Source of the DNA: Methylococcales bacterium
Lineage (GTDB): Bacteria; Pseudomonadota; Gammaproteobacteria; Methylococcales; Methylomonadaceae
Assembly (NCBI GenBank): GCA_023145835.1
Contig: JAGLDH010000144.1
Location: forward strand, 1-33,648
Direction of reading: 5' to 3'
Length of the DNA: 33,648 nucleotides
Shown here: positions 9,694-17,971 of the stretch, piece by piece
Numbering within the stretch: position 1 is the first letter of the stretch
Layout: the number at the start of each line of letters is the position of its first letter
Translations under genes and position numbers: made by a program
The notes under the pieces: generated by a model
Databases searched by the model: none
What the model was told of the DNA's origin: nothing
What the model saw: only the letters and a program-made list of their open reading frames with translations

Positions 9694-9995
9694 GTGTTCA
9701 GTGGGGAAAATATATTGATTACAGGGGGTACAGGGTCGTTTGGACAGTTATTTATTAAGACGATTATAGAACAATTTAAACCTGATTGAGTCATCGTTTA
9801 CTCTAAAATAATTTGAAATGCAGCAAGATTTTAACCTACCTTGTATGTGTTATTTTAGTGATAATATTAGAAGTATAGAACGACTTAAAATGGTCATGTA
9901 AGGTGTTATTTCGTCGTACATGCGGTAGCTTTAAAACAAGTGCCATAACCTATGGAGTGTATTAAAACCAATATACATGGAACTAATGAAGTATA
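9694..9995 (+). pseudogene. pseB: Relic of pseB (UDP-GlcNAc 4,6-dehydratase/5-epimerase)
   Basis: A GTG at 9694 opens VFSGENILITGGTGSFGQLF, the Rossmann N-terminus of PseB with its TGGTGSFG dinucleotide motif. A TGA follows at residue 31. Further pieces in shifting frames are still recognisable: DNIRSIERLKMVM, then FVVHAVALKQVP with MECIKTNIHGTNEV, matching the PseB segments around HAAALKQVP and TNxxGTxN. Only about 100 of the usual ~330 codons remain, with several stops, and the catalytic and C-terminal parts are missing. PseB makes the first intermediate of pseudaminic acid, so the relic sits exactly where an intact pseB would be expected, just upstream of pseC. Confidence 0.85.
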
Positions 9996-10076
9996 GTTTT
10001 GAATACCTTTCAGTAACAAATCCTCATTTCCTAAGTGTCGAAGAGAGTTGAAGCAATAAAGTGAATAAATAAAGAT

Positions 10077-11234
10077 ATGATTCCTTATGGGCGACAAAAT
10101 ATTTCAGAAAAGGATATTCAATCAGTAGTTGATATATTACGCTCTGATTATTTAACACAAGGGCCAGTTCTTCCTCGGTTTGAAAAAGCCGTTTCAGATT
10201 ATGTTAAATCAAATTATGCTGTTGCAGTTACAAATGGAACATCAGCTTTACACATTGCCTGCCTCGCTCTTGGACTAGGTCAGGGAGATTGGTTGTGGAC
10301 ATCCCCAATTACATTTGTCGCTTCCGCCAATTGTGGGCTGTATTGTGGTGCAAAAATTGATTTTGTAGACATCGACCCGTATACCTTTAATATGAGTATT
10401 TCTGCTTTAGAGCAGAAATTACAAGAAGCAGAAAAAAAAGGAGTACTACCAAAAGTTATCATACCTGTTCATTTCGCAGGCCAATCTTGCGATATGAAAG
10501 CCATGGCATGCTTAGCACAACGCTATGGTTTTTTTATCATAGAAGATGCTTGTCATGCTATTGGTGGAACTTATGCAGAACAACCTATTGGTAGTTGCCA
10601 ATATTCAGATATAGCTGTTTTTAGTTTTCATCCAGTAAAAATAATCACTACAGGTGAAGGAGGAATGGCTGTTACTAATCAGCTGTTATTAGCTGAAAAA
10701 ATGAGTTCATTACGGCGTCATGGAATTACAAGGGATGCTAAAAAAATGACTCACGAATCTGAGGGCGATTGGTATTATCAGCAGGTTGATTTAGGCTTTA
10801 ATTATCGAATGACGGAATTGCAAGCGGCACTAGGGTTAAGTCAGTTAAAACGATTGCCAGAGTTTATTGAACGAAGAACTCAGCTGGCTAAACAATATAA
10901 TGATTTATTAGCTGATAGTTCGATTGCTACTCAACAACAAATTGTTGAAGCTACATCGGCCTGGCATTTATTTGTTATTCGCTTAAAGCTACCTGATGGA
11001 GTTACTCAGAAGGCTATTTTTTCTAAATTGAGAAAACAAAATATTGGGGTGAATGTTCATTATATTCCCGTACATCTACAACCTTATTATCATAAAATGG
11101 GGTTTAGGCAAGGGGATTTTCCAATCGCAGAAAATTATTATAAACATGCTATTTCGTTACCTTTATTTTTTGATCTGGCTGAAGCTGACATGATGCATGT
11201 AGTGACTTGTTTAAAAAAGATATGTTCAAATTAA
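10077..11234 (+). CDS. pseC: UDP-4-amino-4,6-dideoxy-N-acetyl-beta-L-altrosamine transaminase PseC
   Basis: PseC is the PLP-dependent aminotransferase of the second pseudaminic acid step, using glutamate to aminate the C4 keto sugar made by PseB. The 385-residue length is normal. The DegT/DnrJ/EryC1 fold is clear: TNGTSALHIACLALG (52-66), EDACHAIGG with D157, and FHPVKIITTGEGG with the Schiff-base lysine K188. The start MIPYGRQNI is the usual family N-terminus. The gene follows the pseB relic by about 80 bases and has only a weak ribosome site. The product acts in the cytoplasm. Confidence 0.93.
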   Translation: MIPYGRQNISEKDIQSVVDILRSDYLTQGPVLPRFEKAVSDYVKSNYAVAVTNGTSALHIACLALGLGQGDWLWTSPITFVASANCGLYCGAKIDFVDIDPYTFNMSISALEQKLQEAEKKGVLPKVIIPVHFAGQSCDMKAMACLAQRYGFFIIEDACHAIGGTYAEQPIGSCQYSDIAVFSFHPVKIITTGEGGMAVTNQLLLAEKMSSLRRHGITRDAKKMTHESEGDWYYQQVDLGFNYRMTELQAALGLSQLKRLPEFIERRTQLAKQYNDLLADSSIATQQQIVEATSAWHLFVIRLKLPDGVTQKAIFSKLRKQNIGVNVHYIPVHLQPYYHKMGFRQGDFPIAENYYKHAISLPLFFDLAEADMMHVVTCLKKICSN

Positions 11235-11295
11235 GGTTTGCCCTAATAAAGTTTATAGCCTTAGTTTTTTGATAAAACAGATAATAAATTTAGTT

Positions 11296-11988
11296 ATGAA
11301 ACTGTGTGTTATTCCTGCAAGGGGAGGTAGTAAACGTATTCCTCAAAAAAATACCAAGCTTTTTAATAATAAACCTATTATTGGTTACTCAATCGATGCG
11401 GCCTTCAAAAGCAATTGTTTTGACAAGGTTATTGTTTCAACAGATGATGAGGAAATAGCTAGGGTAGCAGAAGAAATGGGAGCTGAGATTCCTTTCCTTC
11501 GTCCAGATGAGTTAGCCAATGATCAGGCTACCACTCTTCCTGTTATTAGACATACAATTGATTGGTTTCATCAAAATGGAATGGAATTGGAATATGTTTG
11601 CTGTATCTATGCAACAGCACCCTTTATAGAAGCCAAGTTTATTCAGGAAGCATTGAGTCAATTGCAACAGACAGATGCTGAGTATTGTTTTGCTGCGACT
11701 CAGTTTTCATTTCCAATTCAAAGAGCGTTCAAGTTGACACATAAGGGACGTGTGGAAATGTTTAACTTGGATTATTTTAATACCCGGTCACAGGATTTAG
11801 AAGAGGCTTACCATGATGCAGGCCAGTTTTGTTGGGGAAAAGCGAGTGCTTTTTTAGCTGAAAAAATGACTTTTTCAGAGTTTTCTATACCCTACTTGTT
11901 GCCACAATATCGAGTACAAGATATTGATACTGAAGAAGACTGGTTGAGAGCTGAATTAATGTATAAGGTTATGCATGGTGATGAGTAA
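11296..11988 (+). CDS. pseF: Pseudaminic acid cytidylyltransferase PseF
   Basis: PseF couples CTP to pseudaminic acid to give CMP-Pse, the donor used by flagellin glycosyltransferases. The 230-residue reading starts MKLCVIPARGGSKRIPQKN, the CTP-binding loop of the CMP-sialate synthetase family, followed by DDEEIARVAEEMGAE and ending in QDIDTEEDWLRAE, which carries a metal-binding Asp pair. A TTG at 11269 would add nine residues without a better ribosome site, so the ATG at 11296 is chosen. It lies 61 bases after pseC. A 156-bp inverted-repeat element separates it from pseG, so the operon may be split there. Confidence 0.93.
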   Translation: MKLCVIPARGGSKRIPQKNTKLFNNKPIIGYSIDAAFKSNCFDKVIVSTDDEEIARVAEEMGAEIPFLRPDELANDQATTLPVIRHTIDWFHQNGMELEYVCCIYATAPFIEAKFIQEALSQLQQTDAEYCFAATQFSFPIQRAFKLTHKGRVEMFNLDYFNTRSQDLEEAYHDAGQFCWGKASAFLAEKMTFSEFSIPYLLPQYRVQDIDTEEDWLRAELMYKVMHGDE

Positions 11989-12005
11989 TAATGCACCTGG
12001 TTTTC

Positions 12006-12168
12006 TTAAGGAGCCTCTGATCAAGTCCAATTATTTTTAGCTTACTAAAACGGCCGATATTTTCCACGAAGATAGATGCAATAGAATGACTCTTACGTCT
12101 CACTTCGTGAAAAATAGCGACCATTTTTTCTTCGCTAAATTCTAATCAACTTAATCAGAGGTTCCTTA
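12006..12168. mobile_element. MITE A: ~156-bp inverted-repeat element in the pseF-pseG gap
   Basis: The left end reads TTAA-GGAGCCTCTGATCAAGT and the right end, reverse-complemented, CTAA-GGAACCTCTGATTAAGT. The core runs 12010-12165, flanked by TTAA on the left and TTAG on the right. An internal imperfect hairpin pairs TATTTTCCACGAAG with CTTCGTGAAAAATA. There is no open frame. The terminal repeats are the same family as the element at 24.4 kb. Confidence 0.85.
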
Positions 12169-12280
12169 GCTATCATGATAAGAAAATGCACTAAAAGTAT
12201 TGACCTATTGATGCAAACGTTAATAATAAGTGAAAAATCAACTTATAGTGTCTTGGCAATAAAATCTTAAACATATTGTT

Positions 12281-13366
12281 ATGAAACGAACCAATTTTTC
12301 AGACAGTAATATCATTTTTTTTAGAGCGGATGCTAACTCTAAACTAGGTTTTGGGCATCTAATGAGATGTATTTATTTAGCTGTATTTCTAAAAGATAGG
12401 GGAGTAAGTGTTTATTTTATATCTCAATCATTGCCTGAATTTATAATTGATAAATTAAAACTCTTAGAAATACCCATCTACATTCTTCCTGATAAAGACC
12501 TATATACTCAAGAAAATAGCAAAGCTGATGTTAAGAATATTGTAGATAAAATTGGACTGATGAAGATAAAACCAGACTGGTTAGTTATTGATCATTATTC
12601 AATTGATAGTTTTTGGGAAAATACCTATAAAAATTATTATCCTGAGACAAAAATTTTAGTCTTAGATGACTTAGCTAATAGAGAGCATCTTTGTGATGTG
12701 CTTGTCGACTCGGGAATAAATAGTAACTCGGATAGATATCAAAACAAAGTACCTGTTAGTTGTAAACACTTTCATGGGACTGATTATGTTTTTCTTGATT
12801 ATCAATTGCTTAAATTTAAGCCTCAAGAGCCAAAAAGAGATTTTACTCAAAAAAAAATACATATTTTTATGGGTAGCCAGGATACAAGCCAACTAACTAC
12901 AAAATATACCCTGATTTTTTTGAAATATTTTGAGGATGTGAATTTAAATATTGTTGTTGGGCCCAATTATACTGATCAGAAAGAGCTTAACGAATTAACA
13001 ATAAAAAATGCGAAAAAAACCACTTTAACAATTGCACCAATAACAATGGTTGATTCTTTGCTGGGTTGTAATATTGCTTTCGGTGCGCCTGGTGTAACAA
13101 CATGGGAACGTGCATTTTTAGGGATCCCTTCAATATATGTTAGTACTCACCCCAATCAGGAAAAAATATTGGAAGCTATGGCTAATAAAGGATTTTGTAC
13201 TTATCTTGGGAGTGCGCAAAAACTTTCAGAAAAAAAAATAATAGATGGATTAAATCAATTTATAAGCAAACAACTCTATTTACATCAGCTAAGTCTTAAT
13301 TCACTAAAAGCAGTTGATGGGTTAGGGACTAGTAGAATTGGGGAATATTTATGTTCAAAGATTTAA
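12281..13366 (+). CDS. pseG: UDP-2,4-diacetamido-2,4,6-trideoxy-beta-L-altropyranose hydrolase PseG
   Basis: PseG removes UDP from the diacetamido sugar, releasing the substrate for the PseI condensation. The protein has 361 residues. The N-terminal GT-B-like motif FRADANSKLGFGHLMRC (14-30) includes the catalytic His of the GxGH loop, and the C-terminal half has GAPGVTTWERAFLGIPSIYV, the UDP-binding segment. The gene is preceded by element A and has no clear ribosome site, so expression after the insertion may be weak or driven by a promoter in the 112 bases after it. It overlaps pseH by 16 bases if pseH begins at 13351. Confidence 0.92.
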   Translation: MKRTNFSDSNIIFFRADANSKLGFGHLMRCIYLAVFLKDRGVSVYFISQSLPEFIIDKLKLLEIPIYILPDKDLYTQENSKADVKNIVDKIGLMKIKPDWLVIDHYSIDSFWENTYKNYYPETKILVLDDLANREHLCDVLVDSGINSNSDRYQNKVPVSCKHFHGTDYVFLDYQLLKFKPQEPKRDFTQKKIHIFMGSQDTSQLTTKYTLIFLKYFEDVNLNIVVGPNYTDQKELNELTIKNAKKTTLTIAPITMVDSLLGCNIAFGAPGVTTWERAFLGIPSIYVSTHPNQEKILEAMANKGFCTYLGSAQKLSEKKIIDGLNQFISKQLYLHQLSLNSLKAVDGLGTSRIGEYLCSKI

Positions 13367-13893
13367 TGGTGAAATTTCCCCACATAAATCAAGGTAGCAC
13401 ACAGCTGGTTGTGTATAAGAAATGTTACGATCAAAAAACAGTGCAATGGCTAAATGATCCTGAATTACAAAAGTTATTTGGGTTGAGTTATAAAACAAAC
13501 TTGGAGAAGCATAGGCAGTGGGTTAAGGAAAATTCGAATGTTTTTATATGGGCCATTTTATCAAAAAAAGACCATATAGGTAATATTTTGCTGCATATAC
13601 AATCAAGACATAAGGCTGCTTATTTACAAATGTATATTGGAAATAAACAGAATAGAAGCGAGGGGCATGGAAGAGCTGCATTAGAGATGTTGGTTGAATT
13701 TACTTTTAATAATACTAGTTTAAATAGAATTTGGTTGCATACTTTGAAAAATAATTCGGTATCAGTTGCTTTTTATCAATCAGTTGGGTTTCAAAATGAG
13801 GGAACAGAACGAGATGCATTGTTGCGTGATGGGCAATTTATAGATCAGGTGCGTTGGTCTCTGTTGAAACGTGATTTTGAAGGAGAAAAATAG
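13351..13893 (+). CDS. pseH: UDP-4-amino-4,6-dideoxy-N-acetyl-beta-L-altrosamine N-acetyltransferase PseH
   Basis: PseH acetylates the 4-amino group added by PseC, using acetyl-CoA. The 180-residue protein is a GNAT acyltransferase with the acetyl-CoA loop NRSEGHGRAALEML (101-114) and the C-terminal SVAFYQSVGFQNEG motif. The ATG at 13351 has a GGGGA ribosome site. A second ATG at 13366 overlaps the pseG stop as TAATG and would remove five residues. The next gene starts on the final base of its stop (TAGTG), so translation is probably coupled through this part of the cluster. Confidence 0.88.
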   Translation: MFKDLMVKFPHINQGSTQLVVYKKCYDQKTVQWLNDPELQKLFGLSYKTNLEKHRQWVKENSNVFIWAILSKKDHIGNILLHIQSRHKAAYLQMYIGNKQNRSEGHGRAALEMLVEFTFNNTSLNRIWLHTLKNNSVSVAFYQSVGFQNEGTERDALLRDGQFIDQVRWSLLKRDFEGEK

Positions 13894-14609
13894 TGTTGAG
13901 TTGTGCAATTATGCAGCCTACATATATCCCTTGGTCTGGTTTTTTTAATTTAATAGCTAATGTTGATGTCTTTGTTCTATTAGATGATGCTCAATTTGAG
14001 CGTTCAACCTGGCACCATAGAAATAAAATATTATCTCAAGGGCAATCGTTACTTCTTAGTATTCCTATTAAACGAAGCGGTTTATTTCGTAAAATTAATG
14101 AAGTTCATTCTGATGACTCTATAGGGTGGAGAAAAAAGCATATTCAATCAATTACACAAAACTATTCAAAAGCTAAATTTAAGAATGAAATATCTTCAGT
14201 GCTTGATATTATTGAAAAAGAAGGTGGATCTCTGTCAGATTTGAATATTTCTATTATTAATAATGTAGTGGAATTATTGGATTTAAACGTGAAAATTTAC
14301 CTTGCTAGTGAATTAAATGTTGCAGGAAAACGTACCCAACGAGTGATTGATATATGTGATTATTTTGGAATTAATAATTACTTCTCGCCTATAGGATCAA
14401 AAGAATATCTATTGGCAGACCATTATTATAGTCATACAGATAATAGGCTTTTTTTTCAACAATATTCTCCTGATATTTATCCCCAAATAGGAGGAAGTGG
14501 TTTTATTAGCCACCTTTCTATTTTAGATGTAATCGCTAATTTGGGTGTTATTCAGGCTACTGAATATGTAAAAAATGGAAAATTCATATTAAGTCATAAG
14601 GAAAAATAA
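13893..14609 (+). CDS. WbqC-family protein
   Basis: The 238-residue protein opens with MLSCAIMQPTYIPWSGFF, the WbqC-family signature, followed by DVFVLLDDAQFERSTWHHRN and a C-terminal GGSGFISHLSILDVIANLG. The family occurs in O-antigen, capsule and nonulosonate clusters, but its biochemical role is not established to my knowledge. It has a GTG start that overlaps the pseH stop by one base and a strong AAGGAG ribosome site 8 bases upstream. Position inside the pse operon points to a job in modifying pseudaminic acid or its precursor. Confidence 0.85.
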   Translation: MLSCAIMQPTYIPWSGFFNLIANVDVFVLLDDAQFERSTWHHRNKILSQGQSLLLSIPIKRSGLFRKINEVHSDDSIGWRKKHIQSITQNYSKAKFKNEISSVLDIIEKEGGSLSDLNISIINNVVELLDLNVKIYLASELNVAGKRTQRVIDICDYFGINNYFSPIGSKEYLLADHYYSHTDNRLFFQQYSPDIYPQIGGSGFISHLSILDVIANLGVIQATEYVKNGKFILSHKEK

Positions 14610-14610
14610 A

Positions 14611-15501
14611 ATGTCTGATTCAAAGTATCAATTGAAAAAAAATAAGCGTTTTGGTTTTTTGCAAGTGAGTCCGACTCCTTCAGAAGAGGAAATATCAGGC
14701 TTTTATGCTGATGAATTTTACTCAACTAAATATAAGCAGTTAAATAACTCAGGTTTACTTGAACAAACTAAAGATAAAGGTTTTTATGATGCGAATAGAA
14801 ATCGTATTTTTTCATTAATCAAAAAATATCATGAGACAGACATAAAAGGTATGGATATTTTAGATATAGGTTGTGGTTTTGGAGAAACACTTTCTTTTTT
14901 AACAAAAAAAGGAGCCAATACATTTGGCTTCGATCCAGCAATGGATGCCGTAAAGTATGCAAAAAAAAATGGATTAAATGTTGTACAAGCTGGAATGGAA
15001 ACAGTTGAGGTATTTAAAGACCAAAAATTTGATGTTGTTTCATTATTTAATGTTTTAGAACATTTATCTGATCCAGAAGCAGTTATTAATGAAATTAGAC
15101 AAAAAATTATTAGTCCAAAAGGTTTGGTTATTATTGAAGTACCTAATGAATTTAATGCTTTCCAGCAATGTGGCCAAAAAGTTCATGACTTAAAAGAATG
15201 GTGGGTGGCTCCTCCTGCTCACCTCAATTATTTTAATAAAGATTCTCTTTGTAAGTTGTTAAGTTATTGCGGTTTTAATGTTTTACATGCGGAAGGTTCA
15301 TTTCCAATGGAGATGTTCTTATTATTTGATGAAAATTATGTCGATGATAGAGATATTGGTCGGCAGTGTCATGAAAAACGTATGGCGTTTGAGCGTCACT
15401 TAAGAGAGCAAGGCTTTGAAAATGCACTAAACGATTTTTATCAGGCACTTGCATCAGTTAATCTAGGTAGACAAGTTCTGGTTATTGCCATTGCAGAATA
15501 G
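14611..15501 (+). CDS. SAM-dependent class I methyltransferase
   Basis: This 296-residue protein has motif I DILDIGCGFGE (82-92) for SAM binding, an acidic FGFDP that follows it, and FDVVSLFNVLEHLSDP (about 139-154). The N-terminal 'SPTPSEEEISGFYADEFYS' resembles sugar and polysaccharide C- or O-methyltransferases of the Methyltransf_23 type, but the Cys-rich zinc module seen in C-methyltransferases is absent. It starts one base after the WbqC-family stop with an AAGGAAAAATAA ribosome site. The likely substrate is a sugar from this pathway, but the position methylated cannot be told from sequence. Confidence 0.85.
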   Translation: MSDSKYQLKKNKRFGFLQVSPTPSEEEISGFYADEFYSTKYKQLNNSGLLEQTKDKGFYDANRNRIFSLIKKYHETDIKGMDILDIGCGFGETLSFLTKKGANTFGFDPAMDAVKYAKKNGLNVVQAGMETVEVFKDQKFDVVSLFNVLEHLSDPEAVINEIRQKIISPKGLVIIEVPNEFNAFQQCGQKVHDLKEWWVAPPAHLNYFNKDSLCKLLSYCGFNVLHAEGSFPMEMFLLFDENYVDDRDIGRQCHEKRMAFERHLREQGFENALNDFYQALASVNLGRQVLVIAIAE

Positions 15502-15515
15502 AGTGGGGACGTAAG

Positions 15516-16802
15516 ATGAAGGTGCTTAATATAGGTGGTGCAACTGCAATTATTGAACATAATAATAAGCGAATGATGTTTGATCCCTGGATGGATAACG
15601 GTATTTTTCATGGCTCATGGTTTCATTACCCACCATTAAAAATGTCTATTACTGATATTGGTCATTTAGATTATATTTATATATCGCATATTCATGAAGA
15701 CCATTGTTCTTATGGAACACTAAAGGAGCTTAATAGTGATGCTGAAATAATTATTATGGATAGGCGGCCAAATTTTGTTGCGAGGTTTCTTGAAAAAAAT
15801 AAATTGAATTTTGCTAAGGTTCATTTGATTTCTCCAAAAACGCCTACTGAAATTAGTCCGGGTTTGGTTGTGGATATGCTAGAAGCTGACCCAGCAAATG
15901 CAATAGCACATATCATTGATTCATCACTGATTCTAAATTGGGATGGATATAAAATATTTAATGCAAATGACTGTACGCCTCACGCAGATTCAATAGAATA
16001 TTTAAATAAAAACTATCCTAATCTAGACTTGGCTTTTCTTCCGTATAGTGGAGGGTCAGGTTATCCTTCTTGTTTTACTAATTTAGATGATGAGACTAAA
16101 AGGGCAGAGCAGCATCGAATAATTAATATGCGAGTGCAAATTTTTATTGACACAACCATAGCACTACAACCCAAAAAAGTGATGCCGTTTGCTGATCAAT
16201 TTATAGTCGGTGGTTCAAGAGCTTATTTAAATGAATTTATCGCCCATGGAACGGGGCCTCATATTGTTCTACCTAGGCTACAAAAAGAAAAAATGAGTGA
16301 TACCGTTGTTTTGTTGAACTCAGGACAGCGTTATGATTTTGAAAGTGAAAAGAAAACGCCAAGTGATGATTATAAGCAGTATACAGAGCAAGAAAAAAGA
16401 GACACTATAAAGAGTCTTGAATTGGTAACGTACGACTACCAAAAAATCAAATTTAACAATAATATCTCCTTAGATAATTTAGTTAAATATGCTCGGTTAA
16501 GAATGTGGAATATTCAAAGAAAAAACAAGTATTTCCCTGAGTATAGAATATATCTAAATATTCTTAATTCTGATTTATGTTATTGCATTGATTTTAAAAG
16601 TGATATTGTTCAACAATGTAATAAAGACACCTATATCCAGCCTTATTTAAAAGTAAGTGCTCCATATGATTTAATGATTATGATTTTACTTGGGCATATT
16701 TCTTGGAATATAGCAGATGCAGCTTTATTTTTAGATTATGAGAGAGTGCCTAATACCTATGATACTACAATTGTTGTCTATTTAAATCATATAAGATTAT
16801 AA
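15516..16802 (+). CDS. Metallo-beta-lactamase-fold protein resembling the catalytic domain of CMP-Neu5Ac hydroxylase
   Basis: The 428-residue protein has the ligands HIHEDH (58-63), H132 (AHIID) and D152 (NDC). Around them it follows the CMP-N-acetylneuraminate monooxygenase pattern: FDPWMDNGIFHGSWF...PP, YIYISHIHEDHCSYGTLKEL, ILNWDGYKIFNANDCT, SGGSGYPSCF, and LQPKKVMPFADQFIVGG. In CMAH an N-terminal Rieske [2Fe-2S] domain feeds electrons to this metal site; here that domain is missing. The gene starts 14 bases after the methyltransferase stop and ends the cluster. It may hydroxylate or hydrolyse a pseudaminic-acid intermediate with a separate electron donor, or be a UlaG-like hydrolase. Fold confidence is high; the CMAH likeness is by recalled motifs. 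Confidence 0.75.
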   Translation: MKVLNIGGATAIIEHNNKRMMFDPWMDNGIFHGSWFHYPPLKMSITDIGHLDYIYISHIHEDHCSYGTLKELNSDAEIIIMDRRPNFVARFLEKNKLNFAKVHLISPKTPTEISPGLVVDMLEADPANAIAHIIDSSLILNWDGYKIFNANDCTPHADSIEYLNKNYPNLDLAFLPYSGGSGYPSCFTNLDDETKRAEQHRIINMRVQIFIDTTIALQPKKVMPFADQFIVGGSRAYLNEFIAHGTGPHIVLPRLQKEKMSDTVVLLNSGQRYDFESEKKTPSDDYKQYTEQEKRDTIKSLELVTYDYQKIKFNNNISLDNLVKYARLRMWNIQRKNKYFPEYRIYLNILNSDLCYCIDFKSDIVQQCNKDTYIQPYLKVSAPYDLMIMILLGHISWNIADAALFLDYERVPNTYDTTIVVYLNHIRL

Positions 16803-16844
16803 AAATAATTCACACATTTATTATGCAGTAAAAATAAAAACCCC

Positions 16845-16898
16845 CTAATAAATAACGCAGATTATTTATGGTGATACCCATAAATTTGTTTATTAAGG
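16845..16898. terminator. Nested hairpin between convergent genes, possible bidirectional terminator
   Basis: ATTTATGG (16864-16871) pairs perfectly with CCATAAAT (16878-16885), with a six-base loop. An outer imperfect pairing is formed by CCTAATAAA and TTTATTAAGG. A-rich and T-rich runs lie on both sides. It sits between the end of the CMAH-like gene and the end of pseI. Confidence 0.45.
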
Positions 16899-16930
16899 AT
16901 TAAAAAAAACAATTTGGTTTTTGAATAACT

Positions 16931-17971
16931 TTATCCAATCATATCCCATTGTAAAGGCGTTCCAAATTCTATAAATTGCTTTGCTGTTGCTCCTATCACT
17001 TTTTCTAAATGTTTGGGTTCAATTCCACCACCAGGTCTTAAGCTTTTAGTGTTTTCTGTGGTAAAAATAGAGCCTTTAAGAATATCTTTACAAGCAAATA
17101 ATGCACGTTGGGATGGTTTTTTTTGTAACGGATAGTTAACAGACCCAATGGCTTTCTCAGCCATACGAATAGCTTCTACCATAGATTTTAATTCATCAAA
17201 CGTTAATGAAAAGAAGCTATCTGCTGATTTATCTTCTTTAGAAAGTAAGAAATGCTTTTCAATCATACAAGCACCTAAAGCAACTGCTGCGATAGGAACT
17301 CCTATACCTAACGTATGATCAGATAAACCAGTTGGACAAGAAAAACTCTTCTGTAGATGCTCAATAGTTTTTAAATTAATGTCACTAGGAAGTGCTGGAT
17401 AGCTACTGGTACATTTTAGGAGGCATACATTTGTTGCACCAGCTGAATGAGCTGTTTGGAGCGCTGCATTAATTTGTGCCAGGGTTGCATTACCAGTGGA
17501 TAAAATTAAAGGCTTTCCAGTGAGGGCGACTTGCTTAATTAAAGGAAGATCAATTAATTCAGGTGATGCTATTTTATAGGCCGGTACATCTAACGACTCT
17601 AAAAAATCAATTGAGCTGGAATCAAAAGGGGAAGAAAAGAGAATAATCCCTATTTTCTCAGCTTCTTCTTTTAATACTGAATGCCATTCCCATGGGGTTG
17701 ATGCATCTTGGTAGAGATCATGTAAATACTGTCCTTGCCAAGGACCTTCATTAATAAAGAATAGTTGGCTTTTACAGTTGAGAGTCAGTGTATCTGCAGT
17801 GTAGGTTTGTAATTTTATCGCATCTGCACCAGCTTCTTTAGCTGCATGAACAAGTTCTATAGCTTTACTTAAGCTATTTCCGTGATTAGCAGACATTTCT
17901 GCAACAATATAGGTTGGTTGGTTATTTCCAATTTCATGCTTATTAATAGAGAAAGAAGAATTAAAGTGCAT
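16931..17971 (-). CDS. pseI: Pseudaminic acid synthase PseI
   Basis: PseI condenses the 6-deoxy-diacetamido altrose released by PseG with phosphoenolpyruvate to give pseudaminic acid. The 346-residue length is typical for the NeuB family. The N-terminal TIM barrel shows YIVAEMSANHGNSLSKAIEL and GADAIKLQTYTADTLT, with LSDHTLGIG and MIEKHFLLS near the middle. The C-terminal antifreeze-like (SAF) domain includes SLRPGGGIEPKHLEKVIG. It is on the opposite strand to the rest of the pse cluster, convergent with the CMAH-like gene, and divergent from fliC across 348 bases. No strong ribosome site precedes the ATG. Confidence 0.95.
   Translation of the reverse strand: MHFNSSFSINKHEIGNNQPTYIVAEMSANHGNSLSKAIELVHAAKEAGADAIKLQTYTADTLTLNCKSQLFFINEGPWQGQYLHDLYQDASTPWEWHSVLKEEAEKIGIILFSSPFDSSSIDFLESLDVPAYKIASPELIDLPLIKQVALTGKPLILSTGNATLAQINAALQTAHSAGATNVCLLKCTSSYPALPSDINLKTIEHLQKSFSCPTGLSDHTLGIGVPIAAVALGACMIEKHFLLSKEDKSADSFFSLTFDELKSMVEAIRMAEKAIGSVNYPLQKKPSQRALFACKDILKGSIFTTENTKSLRPGGGIEPKHLEKVIGATAKQFIEFGTPLQWDMIG

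Noticed and set aside
9906-10097. Minus-strand frame of 63 residues before pseC
   Set aside because: It is antisense to the pseB relic and the pseC start; the plus-strand PseB motifs explain the sequence.
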